Assembly: GCA_029817715.1 (NCBI GenBank)
Contig: JARUPY010000474.1
Coordinates: 2,046,001 to 2,110,000 of the forward strand
DNA length: 64,000 nt
Origin: Melastoma dodecandrum
Taxonomy: Eukaryota > Streptophyta > Magnoliopsida > Myrtales > Melastomataceae
Direction: 5' to 3'
Shown: piece by piece, positions 36,553-45,837 of the stretch
Numbering within the stretch: the first letter of the stretch is position 1
Layout of the letters: every line of letters starts with the position of its first letter
Notes under the pieces: model-generated
What the model saw: the letters and a program-made list of their open reading frames with translations, nothing else
Told to the model about the DNA's origin: nothing
Database searches by the model: none
Program-made: the position numbers and the translations under genes

Positions 36553-36891
36553 ACACTCCTCATCCAAAGGTTTTGGCCGGTAGGCTTCAATCCTTCCAAG
36601 GTTTTGATCTAACGATCTGACCTTCCGTTAGTCTTAACCGGTTTTTGGTTAATTCTAACCGCCTTACTCTTGATTCCTTAAGGTATTTTCGGACCATCTA
36701 TTAATGTTCCCGGAGGACGATCAAAGAATTTTTAAACTCAGAGAGATGTGAGAGAAAATTCTCTATTCAGATCGCCTCCCCAAATGAGGTAGAGGGCTTG
36801 TGAATATATACACAAAGGAGCCGGTGCCTATGCACTGTTTGCCAGCTAAAAAGTAAAAGGAATCTAAACTGTTGCAAAAGTTAGTGGGGTC

Positions 36892-37614
36892 CTAATGACC
36901 GACAAAAATGTCATAGTCTAACTTTATACAGCTATCTTCTCCCGTCTGCATTGGTGCGTTGTCCTGGGAGATTCCTTCATTGTTGTTGGCGTTTGAAGTT
37001 TCGCCAACTCCTTCTTTCTCTGAGAGTCCCGGAGGGTCTTGAACCGCCTTGTAAATTTGTTGGGCTCTCTCATCATATTCGATTTGCTGATTTAAGGTCT
37101 TGTCTGTAAAATCGGCAATCTTGCTCCAAACCTCGAAGGTGTCGGTTCGGAGGTGCAGCTCAGAGTTTTCTCGCCTCCAGAAGCTATCCAGAAGGTCAAG
37201 CATTCTCTGCCATCCTCGGTCTCCTGCTTGTTCATCGATGAGGCTCAGATTTAACCGAAGAATCGTGACGGTGATCATACCATCACATAGCACGTAGTAT
37301 TCGTCCTTGCGGGCTAACACATGCTCCAGCACATCTTTAAGGAACTCAACCTTTATGGCCTTTCGGACAGTTTTGTCCTTGTAGTATTTTCGCCATAAAC
37401 CTCTCTGATCGAGGTCCTGTCGTTGAGGTTCCACCAGACGTCTACTCTCACATGGATGGATGTCCCATACTTGCAGATTTTGAAGTATCACTTTCCCATA
37501 CTGCGGATGGTCTTCTTCCTCCATTATTGTGCTAGTAATCAACGCCGTGGCATACTTTGGTCCGTAGCCTAGGCATCCGAGTACAAACTTCACCAACGTA
37601 GGCAGGGGTTCCAT
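36892..37614 (-). CDS. Pararetrovirus downstream ORF, 240 aa, unknown function
   Basis: The ATG at 37612-37614 lies three bases after the stop of the preceding ORF (TAATGTATG arrangement), suggesting translation by reinitiation or transactivation on a polycistronic RNA. The frame is intact to TGA/TAA at 36892. The protein is mixed and mainly helical in appearance, with RKYYKDKTVRKAIKVEFL and FWRRENSELHLRTDTF as its most distinctive stretches and an acidic Asn/Gln-rich end. No catalytic motif or zinc site is visible. The position, just before the promoter, is that of the transactivator in some genera, but I see no convincing resemblance. Confidence 0.6.
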   Translation of the reverse strand: MEPLPTLVKFVLGCLGYGPKYATALITSTIMEEEDHPQYGKVILQNLQVWDIHPCESRRLVEPQRQDLDQRGLWRKYYKDKTVRKAIKVEFLKDVLEHVLARKDEYYVLCDGMITVTILRLNLSLIDEQAGDRGWQRMLDLLDSFWRRENSELHLRTDTFEVWSKIADFTDKTLNQQIEYDERAQQIYKAVQDPPGLSEKEGVGETSNANNNEGISQDNAPMQTGEDSCIKLDYDIFVGH

Positions 37615-37617
37615 ACA

Positions 37618-39183
37618 TTATGGTTCGGATCTGTCGATTTCCAGTATGTCTACAAACCCAGCATATACGTAAGGTGCTGCTACTCCCACCATATCTGAGT
37701 GAATTCTCAGAGACGGCCACTTCCCCGATATCCAATGTAGATATGGCTGAAGTACAGTGTTTTCCTCAAGCGAGGATTCACTCATGTCCACTACTACCTT
37801 TGGGACGTCATAATCTCTGATTTCCCCCGGTATTATAGACATCGTTGTGGAGAATATCTGCTGTCTTTCCTTTTCAACTCGGGACAGCTCCTCCTCACCT
37901 GAAGCCATAATCGATAGCTTATACTCCAGATCTTTGATGTACTCAACGGTCTTTCTTGCAAAAAACTCAATCTGGCGCTTGTCATCATGTTTGATGCCAC
38001 CGAAGAGTCCTCCACAGACCACAGCCGCATCCCAACTTAGGGATTCGTCCTCAAATGAGTCTTCATCAAAAAACCAGGATCCTCCCAGATCCTCTTGGGT
38101 TTTTCCAACATGGCTCTTGCCATCGCGACCTTTGTCACCGTGAGAAGTTTCACCAGACTCTTTGACCGAGTCTCTTACAGGAATTGCTTCCTCAAGGTTT
38201 TCTTTCTTTTCAAGATTACCTTCCAATGTTGCGTAAGCACTTCCAAAGTCGAAGTATTGCTCACACTCCATTGCAGCCGCTTCCTCTGGTTCTCCCCTTG
38301 GTTCAGGGTCAACCACTTGAATTGGCTCGCCTATTATGGCCTTAAACTTAGCCTCTTCTTCAGCATACTGTGTTTCCATATTCTCCTTTTGTTCCTCCTT
38401 GCTTTGTAACAAAGCCTTGTAGGATTTCACAGCTTGATTAATGGAAATTTTCTGCTCTTTGGCTAAGTGGTTTCGGCAGTAGTTAAACTGCTCCATGGTC
38501 AACGGAGACCACCAAGGTTCTTCAACCTTTCCGTCCTTCTTAGGACCTTCCTTTGCAGAATCGTCCCCTTTAGGACCAGAAGACCCAAGCCTCTTGGCTT
38601 TCCTCTTCTTCCTGGCTTTCTCTTCTGACTCGGCTTTTGCCTTGTCTTTCAGATCTGCCATTTTCACATCTCTTCTGGAGCTTTCCTCCTTCGGATCTGT
38701 CATCTTCTTTTGAAGATCTCTCTTCACATTTCTTTCAGAGTTGGTGTTACCCTTCTCCTTCAGATCTGTCTTCCCCTCCTGGGAAACTTTCGCTTTCTCC
38801 TTAGGATTGGTTATTACCTTTCCCTTAGATCCAGCCATCCCCTTCTGGGATTCTTTCGCCTTTCCCTTAGATCTGGCCTCAGCCTCCTTGGGATTAGCCA
38901 TCTCCACCTGGAGATCTGGTTTCGCCTTACTCTTGGAGTCAGCTTTTGCTTTCTCCTTAAGTTCAGCCTTCCCCTTCTGGGAATCCGCAGTTTTCAGCTT
39001 CTTGGGACATTCGTAAGAACGATGTCCTAGTTGCTTGCACTGCCAGCAGAGCACTGCCGCTTTCGTTCCTGAAACGGAACCAACATCACTATGCTCACTT
39101 TCTCCCTTGTTAGGACATACCTTTCGGGAGTGTCCCTCCTTCTTGCATCCCCAGCATATCTTTCTCTTTGCAGCAGGATCCAT
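37618..39183 (-). CDS. Pararetrovirus zinc-knuckle ORF, lysine/glutamate-rich
   Basis: The first ATG is at 39181-39183 and the stop at 37618-37620 (521 aa, intact). It overlaps the end of the RNase H frame by about 74 nt in another frame. Two CCHC knuckles stand at the N-terminus, CWGCKKEGHSRKVC (residues 9-22) and CWQCKQLGHRSYEC (about 46-59). A long, repetitive, charged region of KAKxDSKSKA/ADLKDKAKAE-like words follows, then PWWSPLTMEQFNYCRNHLA, a more ordered domain, and an acidic centre. Nucleic-acid binding is likely from the knuckles. The ORF lies where some caulimovirids encode a transactivator/inclusion protein; that equivalence is unproven. Confidence 0.65.
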   Translation of the reverse strand: MDPAAKRKICWGCKKEGHSRKVCPNKGESEHSDVGSVSGTKAAVLCWQCKQLGHRSYECPKKLKTADSQKGKAELKEKAKADSKSKAKPDLQVEMANPKEAEARSKGKAKESQKGMAGSKGKVITNPKEKAKVSQEGKTDLKEKGNTNSERNVKRDLQKKMTDPKEESSRRDVKMADLKDKAKAESEEKARKKRKAKRLGSSGPKGDDSAKEGPKKDGKVEEPWWSPLTMEQFNYCRNHLAKEQKISINQAVKSYKALLQSKEEQKENMETQYAEEEAKFKAIIGEPIQVVDPEPRGEPEEAAAMECEQYFDFGSAYATLEGNLEKKENLEEAIPVRDSVKESGETSHGDKGRDGKSHVGKTQEDLGGSWFFDEDSFEDESLSWDAAVVCGGLFGGIKHDDKRQIEFFARKTVEYIKDLEYKLSIMASGEEELSRVEKERQQIFSTTMSIIPGEIRDYDVPKVVVDMSESSLEENTVLQPYLHWISGKWPSLRIHSDMVGVAAPYVYAGFVDILEIDRSEP

Positions 39184-39451
39184 CTGCAGAGTTTTTAGAA
39201 AGAGAGGTGTTTGCAAGTTCTCTAGAGAGAGAGTCAGCTATTATGTTGTGGTCGGACTTGATGTATTCGACCTCATATTTAAAATAGTTGAACCACTCCT
39301 GCAACCTTAAGAGTCTAGTATGCCTAGCTTCCTTAAGGTTCAGACTCATAAACCTTTTTACATAGGTCGAGTCAGAGCTCACTAAAAATTCTTTCGGTTC
39401 CAAAAAGATGTAAAAAGCCTTTATCCCGCATTTTAAGGCTAATACTTCCTT
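39110..39451 (-). pseudogene. Distal part of pararetrovirus RNase H, behind a stop codon
   Basis: The RT frame stops at TAA (39452-39454) in the middle of RNase H, but the same frame stays open afterwards to 39110. It contains the second half of the domain, with SSDSTYVKRF (metal-binding Asp) and VEYIKSDHNIIADSLSR (the terminal His/Asp segment). A single nonsense change at 39452 therefore separates it from the enzyme. The end overlaps the start of the zinc-knuckle ORF. Confidence 0.75.
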
Positions 39452-42403
39452 TTAATGTATCGGGTACCGTAATTCGTGCCCCTTGAAGCTTCCCGACCAG
39501 TATTTGCACACTGCTTCTGGTTTTCGTCCTCTAATTTTGAGGACTGCTCCCCAAAATTCTTCGGAAGCATCAACTTCCAAGACTAACTCGTCTTGGTCAG
39601 AAGGTAAAGCTAGTTGTGGTAAATCTTTTACCTTTGCTTTAATCCTTCTAATAGATCGAGTATCTTCATCTTCCCATTTCCAAGGATTTGTAGAAGAGGT
39701 TTTCTTCGCAATCCTAACCAAGTCTCTGGAAAGATCTTTCACAAACTTTCTTGCATAGTTAGCGCATCCACAGAATCTCTGGACTTGCTTTCTATCCTCA
39801 AGTTTGTCAGGAAAATTAATTATTTTCTCAGCAATATGATTTTGCAGTTTAATTTTTCCCTGCTCAATCTCCATGCCTAGAAAATTAACTGATTCCCTAA
39901 ACCATTCTTTCTTTTTCTCTGATAGAATCATGCCTTCTCGCCGGAAGACATCAGTCACCTCATCAAGGTGTCTCATGTGTTCATCTTCAGTCTGACTGTA
40001 GATTAGCACATCGTCAATATAGACCGCACAAAATTTTCGGACCTGCTTAAAAGCATTATCCATTTTGCGCTGAAATACGCCTGGAGCATTTTTCAGGCCG
40101 AACGGCATTACCAGCCATTCAAACATTCCTTGCAGAGCATTGAATGCAGTTAGAGGAACCGACTCTTCCTCCATCTTGACTTGCCAGTATCCACTTTTCA
40201 AGTCAAATTTAGAGAAGAACTTTGGTTGGCTCAGACTTACCCTATCAATTAAGTCTCCCGCAGTGGGAATCTTATAGCCATCGTCTTTTGTAGCTTTGTT
40301 AAGCTGACGATAATCTATAACCATTCGTGCTTTACCTCGCACCTGCTCGGCATGATTTATAACCATAAAGGCAGGACTAGAATGTGGACTATAACTATCC
40401 CTAATCAACCCTTTCCCAAGCAACTCAGGAATTTGTTTGTCAAATTCCTCAACCATTTCGGCCGTGTACGTAATGTTTCTGGCTCTTATAATGGTTCCGG
40501 GATCTTTCAACTCTAATCTAGCCTTTAGGCCATTTCGAGTCCATAACTTTAGTGGATCTTCACTAAAATTATCGGCCAGTTTTATTAGGAACTTATCCCA
40601 TTTTGTTCCCATTAACTTGACAGCCATACACACTTCTTGTTTTGGAAACAAGTCGTCATACCAGTTAGAACTTCTGGTATTCGTTGGAGAAAACAGGGTT
40701 TGTTCCCATGAATCATTCTCATCCAACCGTATATCACCACGTTGAGCTCGCACTCTGAAAGCTCTTTCGCATGGGATATCGCCACAGTATTCTGTCCGTT
40801 TTACCGGATAAAAGCCAAATTTTAACCGAAGTCTAGGCTCTTGTAGAATACTTATCTTTACCCCACCGATGGAAACATCATTTTCATTCTGCACAAAAGG
40901 AAGGTTTTCTTTTTGTCCCTTCAAAAAGGCGTTACCAATAATGATGTCGGCCTCTAGTAAAGGATGTGCAAGAATCTCTTTAATGATGAACTTTTGTCCA
41001 CCAATAAAGACAGGCACGTTACTTGCCTTATGGCCAACAATTGTGGCCATACCATCGACGTTAACCATGTGGATGGGTTTCTGCAGTGGTTCCCACCACT
41101 CATCTGGTAGAGTATTGAGTCTAGCACAAGTTATGTTACACCCAGTGTCTATCAAAGTATCCAGAGAATACTCATAGTATCCAGGAAATTTGAAAGTTAG
41201 AGCCACATATGTGCTCATATCTTTCTTCCTAACACTAAACCCAATATTTTCAGGTACCTTCTGGGATGGTTCTATCATCCTCCAGATATCGTCTATTGGT
41301 ATAGACCTTTGCTCGGCTATCTGCTCAATAACCTTACAAACTTCAGGAATCTCAGATAAAGAGTTTTCCATATTGGTAACTCTTAACATCCTTATGGATT
41401 CCTCTCTCGTTTGATCTACAGGGTCTTCATAGACTGGTAATGATACCTGTCTATACCCTACGATTCTACCCGTATGTTGCGACGGGGCTCTCGAATCAAC
41501 AGACCTTCGAGACATTTCTTCTATTAGTGGTGGAGCAGATGCTTCTGCTGGTCGGGACACAATTATGTCCTCTCCCACATCACTAGCTCTAGAAGAAACC
41601 TCAGAGAGCGTATGTGCTCTTGGCTCTCTCAGGAGTGGCATCCTCATAGGCAGATGCCTATCAGCCCTAAAACTGTCTCTAGACGGTTCACCCAACATTA
41701 AAGTAATTTCATTACCTCTTTGTCGGATATTAGCCGCACTAATCGGCCTAGAGCTACTATCAGGTTCAGTCATAACCCAGTTTATTGGCCAGGTTAACTC
41801 CAGTGGGTTTACCTCTCGCCTGTGAAACTGTTGGTAGTTATTATGACCTTCTTCGAACAACTCAGTAAGTCTTGAGATGTTCCTCACACCAGGGCTAGTG
41901 GTATTTACCAATCGGTAAATTACTCTAGTGTGATACGCCAAAAACTTGGCCTGGGAATTCATTCGATCCATATTCATTGATTTGATCCTTAACGTTAATG
42001 AATTTCCCAAACAGTGATCGTTCCGGGCCATCATGAAATTTGGATGGACCTGGAACCATACAGGGCCATGCGCTAGGTTGGTCTGTATTCCTGATATCAG
42101 TTGATCTCTAAACTCTCGCCACCGTTTGTCGATCACTGCTGCTACCACAGGACTATCCGCTGGAAGATGAAATAGCGGAATTAGTCCTACTTGAATCAAC
42201 CCAATGTGTATATAATTATATACACCTCTCGCACGTTGCATGGTTTCCCTAATGCGTTGTACGTTGAGTAACGGGATATCCAAAGTCTCAAGTTCCGTAT
42301 TCGTAACTTGAGCCGTTGCTTCTGTTTGTGAGATGTCTATTATCGATCTAAAATTAAATCTCGATATGTTATAGACTTCTCTCACATTAACATTAGGCAA
42401 CCT
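39452..42403 (-). pseudogene. Pararetrovirus movement protein, protease, RT and part of RNase H
   Basis: This 982-codon open stretch starts directly behind a TGA and has no in-frame ATG at its beginning. Residues 1-240 are a 30K-type movement protein (YNYIHIGLIQVGLIPL, GPVWFQVHPNFMMA), which would widen plasmodesmata. The aspartic protease shows LIDTGCNITCARL with DTG at 418-420, and ADIIIGNAFL. RT covers about 640-850 with DLKSGYWQVKM, WLVMPFGLKNAPGVFQ and active-site YIDD (794-797). RNase H begins with EVDASEEFWGAVL (Asp 944) and is cut by TAA. It lies in the same frame as the upstream coat-protein ORF, so the two were probably one polyprotein frame. Confidence 0.85.
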
Positions 42404-44293
42404 TCATTCCAGAACTGACTGGGATGGATCTTCGTACTGGTGGCTTTCCTCCAGTACCTGATTCGATGCTTCCAACGGAACCATCTCATCTCCATCTCCG
42501 TTTTGTTCTGCTCTCATCATGAACAGATGCATTTTCCAGAGATCAGAGTCATCATCTGAGTCTGTATCATAATCTGACACTATCTCATAAATCGACTCTA
42601 CTTTCGAGTCTAAGTCAGAAATCTCCTGCTCATCTATTGGTTCATAAGCAAGGACTTCTTCCTCACGACTCCTGTCATCCAGGAAGACCATCCGGAGTCT
42701 TTCTCTCCTTTGGTTCTTCTTCGAACAACTATCCGCTTTGTGGTCTTTTGAACCACAAAACCAGCAGCAATTACAACTGCTCAAAGGTTTCCCTTTAGGA
42801 CATTTAGGCTCTCTGCCATGCTTTCTCTTGAAGGCATCGATCCTATCTTTATCCTTTAGGTTATCCCTTCTCCTCACAAACCTTCTTGGTTTGTAAGCAG
42901 GACCTCCTTTTTGCTTACGCTGAAAGTCCTTCTTGGGCCAAACTTTCTTTTTGTTGTACCCAACAAACTTCTTCTTTTGAGGAAAGCTTCTTCTCTTCAA
43001 AGAGTCTCCTGGAGTGCTGCGAGTATCGCATCCATATCTTCCAGGCACATACTCTATCTGAGAACAACAGCTCTTGTTCAGGTAAGGTAGCTTTTTAGCT
43101 GCCTCTTTCACCTGGAGCTCAGTACATGCTTTACGCATTGCGTACTTTACCGCCTGAATTTTTCCTCCGAGTCCCGAGACAATCTTCTCCTCACTCAAAA
43201 GTAATTCATAGGCCTTTTGCGCAACTTCCGGCCATGGTTCGGGAAGCTTTACAAAAAAGGTTCCTAATATGAACTGTTGAGATACTACATCCAGATTGTA
43301 ATAATACTTCTGGAATTCACATACGTAGCTATCAAACCAGCACATATCACAGATCTGTAGTTTAACTAGAGCGGTCAATGACTGCTCCTTCTCCACAGTT
43401 TCAGTGGATAATGAGAAACCACAAAACTCTCGTTTCAGGGCATCAGCGATTATTGCCAATACTCCATCAACCGTCAGCGCCTGATCTATCTTTTCCTTAA
43501 TGTCTGTGTGCGCCACTAAGGTTTTCCAATATTTCTGCGCTGTACCCATTAGGGCTGCCACACACAATTCGTAGACTGCTCCAGGAGGAACTCCTCCTGC
43601 AGACGCCGTCATTCGAATAAGTGATAACCACTCATCTATCTTTTCAGATACGTGCTTTTCACAATCAATGTCCAGAAAAGCACCAGGGGTAATTATCGGC
43701 TTTAAAATGTTATCCCTTGTGACAAACTCTTGTTTAGTCCTATGAGGATAATCGGGCCTGTAAATTTCCCTCTTCGCAGTTACCAGTTCGTTAAACGTTC
43801 TGTTGTCTAAATGAACTGGGGTATCTTCTGCCAGACCTAAGGCTTTCCTTAAGTCTTTTGCCAACTCCCCACTTTGGGAGTTCAAGTTTGCACTTCGCCT
43901 TTGTGAGTCTAAAATGTAAGGAGCCATTGCCTCCTTATACATTTCATCCACACTCTTGCCTTGATTCTGTTTGGAATTTCTTCCTCCCAGATTCAATCTT
44001 TCGACTGGTTTTCCTGTAGTACTTTCCAGTCCAGAGGTCGCCTCGGCTTCAGGCCTTTTTAAACCTCTTTCTCTTTCCAGAGCGTCTAACATTGTGTTTA
44101 CAATGGAGCCTACTTCCTTTGCCATTTGGTTTCGGCTTTCTAGACTTTCATTACTCCCCTGAATGGTTAGCTGAGTTAAAATATCATTTATACTCTTGCT
44201 AACTCCAAAAGGAGATAATCTAGACTCTGGAACGAACTCCAATCGCGAAGGAGTTCCAGAAGGATTTCCCGAAGATTTTCCTTCTCCAGCCAT
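42404..44293 (-). CDS. Pararetrovirus coat protein (Gag-like) ORF
   Basis: 629 aa from ATG at 44291-44293 to TGA at 42404-42406. The central region (about 230-400), with CDMCWFDSYVCEFQKYYYNL and FFVKLPEPWPEVAQ, fits caulimovirid capsid cores. A strongly basic segment (about 430-500) precedes a CCHC knuckle CWFCGSKDHKADSC (510-523), the RNA/DNA-binding signature of these coat proteins, and an acidic tail (SDYDTDSDDDSD) follows. The ORF itself is unbroken. The TGA is followed in the same frame by the movement-protein region after two codons. Confidence 0.8.
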   Translation of the reverse strand: MAGEGKSSGNPSGTPSRLEFVPESRLSPFGVSKSINDILTQLTIQGSNESLESRNQMAKEVGSIVNTMLDALERERGLKRPEAEATSGLESTTGKPVERLNLGGRNSKQNQGKSVDEMYKEAMAPYILDSQRRSANLNSQSGELAKDLRKALGLAEDTPVHLDNRTFNELVTAKREIYRPDYPHRTKQEFVTRDNILKPIITPGAFLDIDCEKHVSEKIDEWLSLIRMTASAGGVPPGAVYELCVAALMGTAQKYWKTLVAHTDIKEKIDQALTVDGVLAIIADALKREFCGFSLSTETVEKEQSLTALVKLQICDMCWFDSYVCEFQKYYYNLDVVSQQFILGTFFVKLPEPWPEVAQKAYELLLSEEKIVSGLGGKIQAVKYAMRKACTELQVKEAAKKLPYLNKSCCSQIEYVPGRYGCDTRSTPGDSLKRRSFPQKKKFVGYNKKKVWPKKDFQRKQKGGPAYKPRRFVRRRDNLKDKDRIDAFKRKHGREPKCPKGKPLSSCNCCWFCGSKDHKADSCSKKNQRRERLRMVFLDDRSREEEVLAYEPIDEQEISDLDSKVESIYEIVSDYDTDSDDDSDLWKMHLFMMRAEQNGDGDEMVPLEASNQVLEESHQYEDPSQSVLE

Positions 44294-44335
44294 TTCAGGA
44301 CTTAATTGACGAATTTGTCAAACTTTTAGGGTTAA

Positions 44336-44545
44336 ATTGATTTTTGGAAAAAGACAAAAATAGGACCACCGTAAATAAGGAATTTCTCAAACTCCCACCG
44401 TAAACTTCCAATTCTTTTTCCCACTAGCTGTAAAAAGGAACTAGACTCTGAATTTGCTTATATAATACAAAACGGTTGGTATATGATAGTGCCATCAAAC
44501 GCATAACTCAGTCTGTTTCTCTTGTCCATAACCGCGGCTCGTTAG
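44336..44545. other. Sequence between the pararetrovirus and element 2
   Basis: About 210 bp without a gene. It holds a TATA-like TTATATAA word at about 44458-44465. It may include upstream viral leader or the host target; the sequence at 57110 continues it after removing element 2. Confidence 0.35.
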
Positions 44546-44550
44546 CTAGC
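44546..44550. repeat. Target-site duplication of element 2, left copy (CTAGC)
   Basis: CTAGC here equals 57105-57109 on the other side. It defines the whole rearranged block as one insertion unit. Confidence 0.8.
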
Positions 44551-45837
44551 TGTTGGATCGTTCAGGAACACTAAGAGGGGGTGAATTAGTGTTTATAACT
44601 TTTTCGCCCTTTTCTCAGTATAAGCGGAAGCGTACTGTAACTCAGAAGAGCGTTTCTCAGAATGAGATCTGCTTCGCTGTAACCGTTACGATTTTATCGA
44701 GTAGGTTTTCGTACGAGTGTTGCGCGATCGTAATGGACACAGTAGTTTATAGTGGTTCGGTCTAAATCGACCTACGTCCACTTTCCACCAACAAGGTGAT
44801 TCCACTATATAATATAATGGGTACAAAGAGCCCTTGCACTAGGCGTTTGGTTTTCACAAAGTGAGATTTAGAATCCTGTACAAATGATGATCACTCCTAG
44901 CAACGGTCAGCTCCTCACACAGTGGACATCTTCTCATTTCCAGCAGAATGATGCTTTTCCTCAGCAGTTGGTAGCTCAATGGATTCCACACAAAACGTTG
45001 TCACTCAGATGTAAGCCTGTCTATCACAGCACACAGACAACGTTATGTCAAAGATTAAACCCTCAGATAATAATCCTTACAGTGACAGAAAGACTTCTCA
45101 GAGAGCAGCTCGTTTCTGTTTCATAGTAGAGGATTGCTTCAGCACATTTGTCGTTCAGCAGAGGATTTCCACACAGATCTTGTCTCTCTAGGAGATGAGC
45201 CTGTAATTGCTTAAGAGACAACCACGAAGTTGATCACACAGATCACCACAATGACCACAAAGAGAAGAACTACAAAGAATCACAAAGAACCACAAGGAAC
45301 CACAAAGATAACCACAAAGACCACTAAGAAAGGGTATACGTCCTACATTCAGTTCGGACATGCACGGTTACCACAGCCGTGACTCACTGCACTGCACACC
45401 CAGTGCCTAGGGTGGAATTTTCTACTCCGGCGGCGTCCACGCAACCTTCTCTACTATCCGTCCCCAGGAGTTCGGGACTTCTGCACAGCACCCCTGTGCT
45501 CAATAGGACCTCTTTCCACTCCAGCGGCGTTCCCACCTCCTGCTCTACCCTGCAGGCACGAGACTTCTGGCGCGCAGCCGCAAGTGCGTGTCTAACTGCT
45601 CAAACTCCGTAGGTTCGAGACTTTCCTGCGAAGAGACATGACAAGAACGAGTTAGCAACTGGTTACTGAATTCAGCACAGGTATTCACTTAGCTTCCCTC
45701 AGACGATTCGCCAGCCGCTCGTTAAACACACTGAGGACACCTAGTCCCTCTCATGACGATCAAAGGATCTGACCTCAGCCCCTTGACACTCTCACACTCT
45801 CACACGCAGCTTAAGTTCATCATCAAAATCAGGTTAA
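44551..45837 (-). repeat. 3' LTR of element 2 (shortened, copy A)
   Basis: It matches the 5' LTR (55125-57104) from the LTR end inward to about 45807, then jumps to the LTR start segment CTTAAGTTCATCATCAAAAT (45809-45828) and GGTTAA, lacking the terminal CA. About 725 bp are missing relative to the 5' LTR, with a GCTT-type microhomology at the joint. It contains an ACCACAAAG minisatellite (45237-45330) with more copies than the other two LTRs. Confidence 0.8.

Larger units (their letters stand above)
35940..44335 (-). mobile_element. Endogenous pararetrovirus (Caulimoviridae), near full length
   Basis: On the minus strand the order is coat protein, movement protein, aspartic protease, RT and RNase H in one frame; a zinc-knuckle ORF; a coupled 240-aa ORF; a TATA box; a leader with a coiled-coil ORF; and an initiator-Met tRNA primer-binding site. 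The movement protein and the absence of LTRs and integrase identify a plant pararetrovirus rather than a gypsy element. The unit is about 8.4 kb, close to a whole genome. Two single stop codons break the main frame. Coat before movement protein recalls cavemo- and solendovirus-like layouts, but I cannot assign a genus. The ends are approximate; a similar GG(A/G)TTAAATTGA word at both ends suggests opening near the primer-binding site. Confidence 0.85.

Noticed and set aside
37100..39310. Several plus-strand frames of 65-106 codons
   Set aside because: Antisense shadows of the viral zinc-knuckle and 240-aa ORFs.
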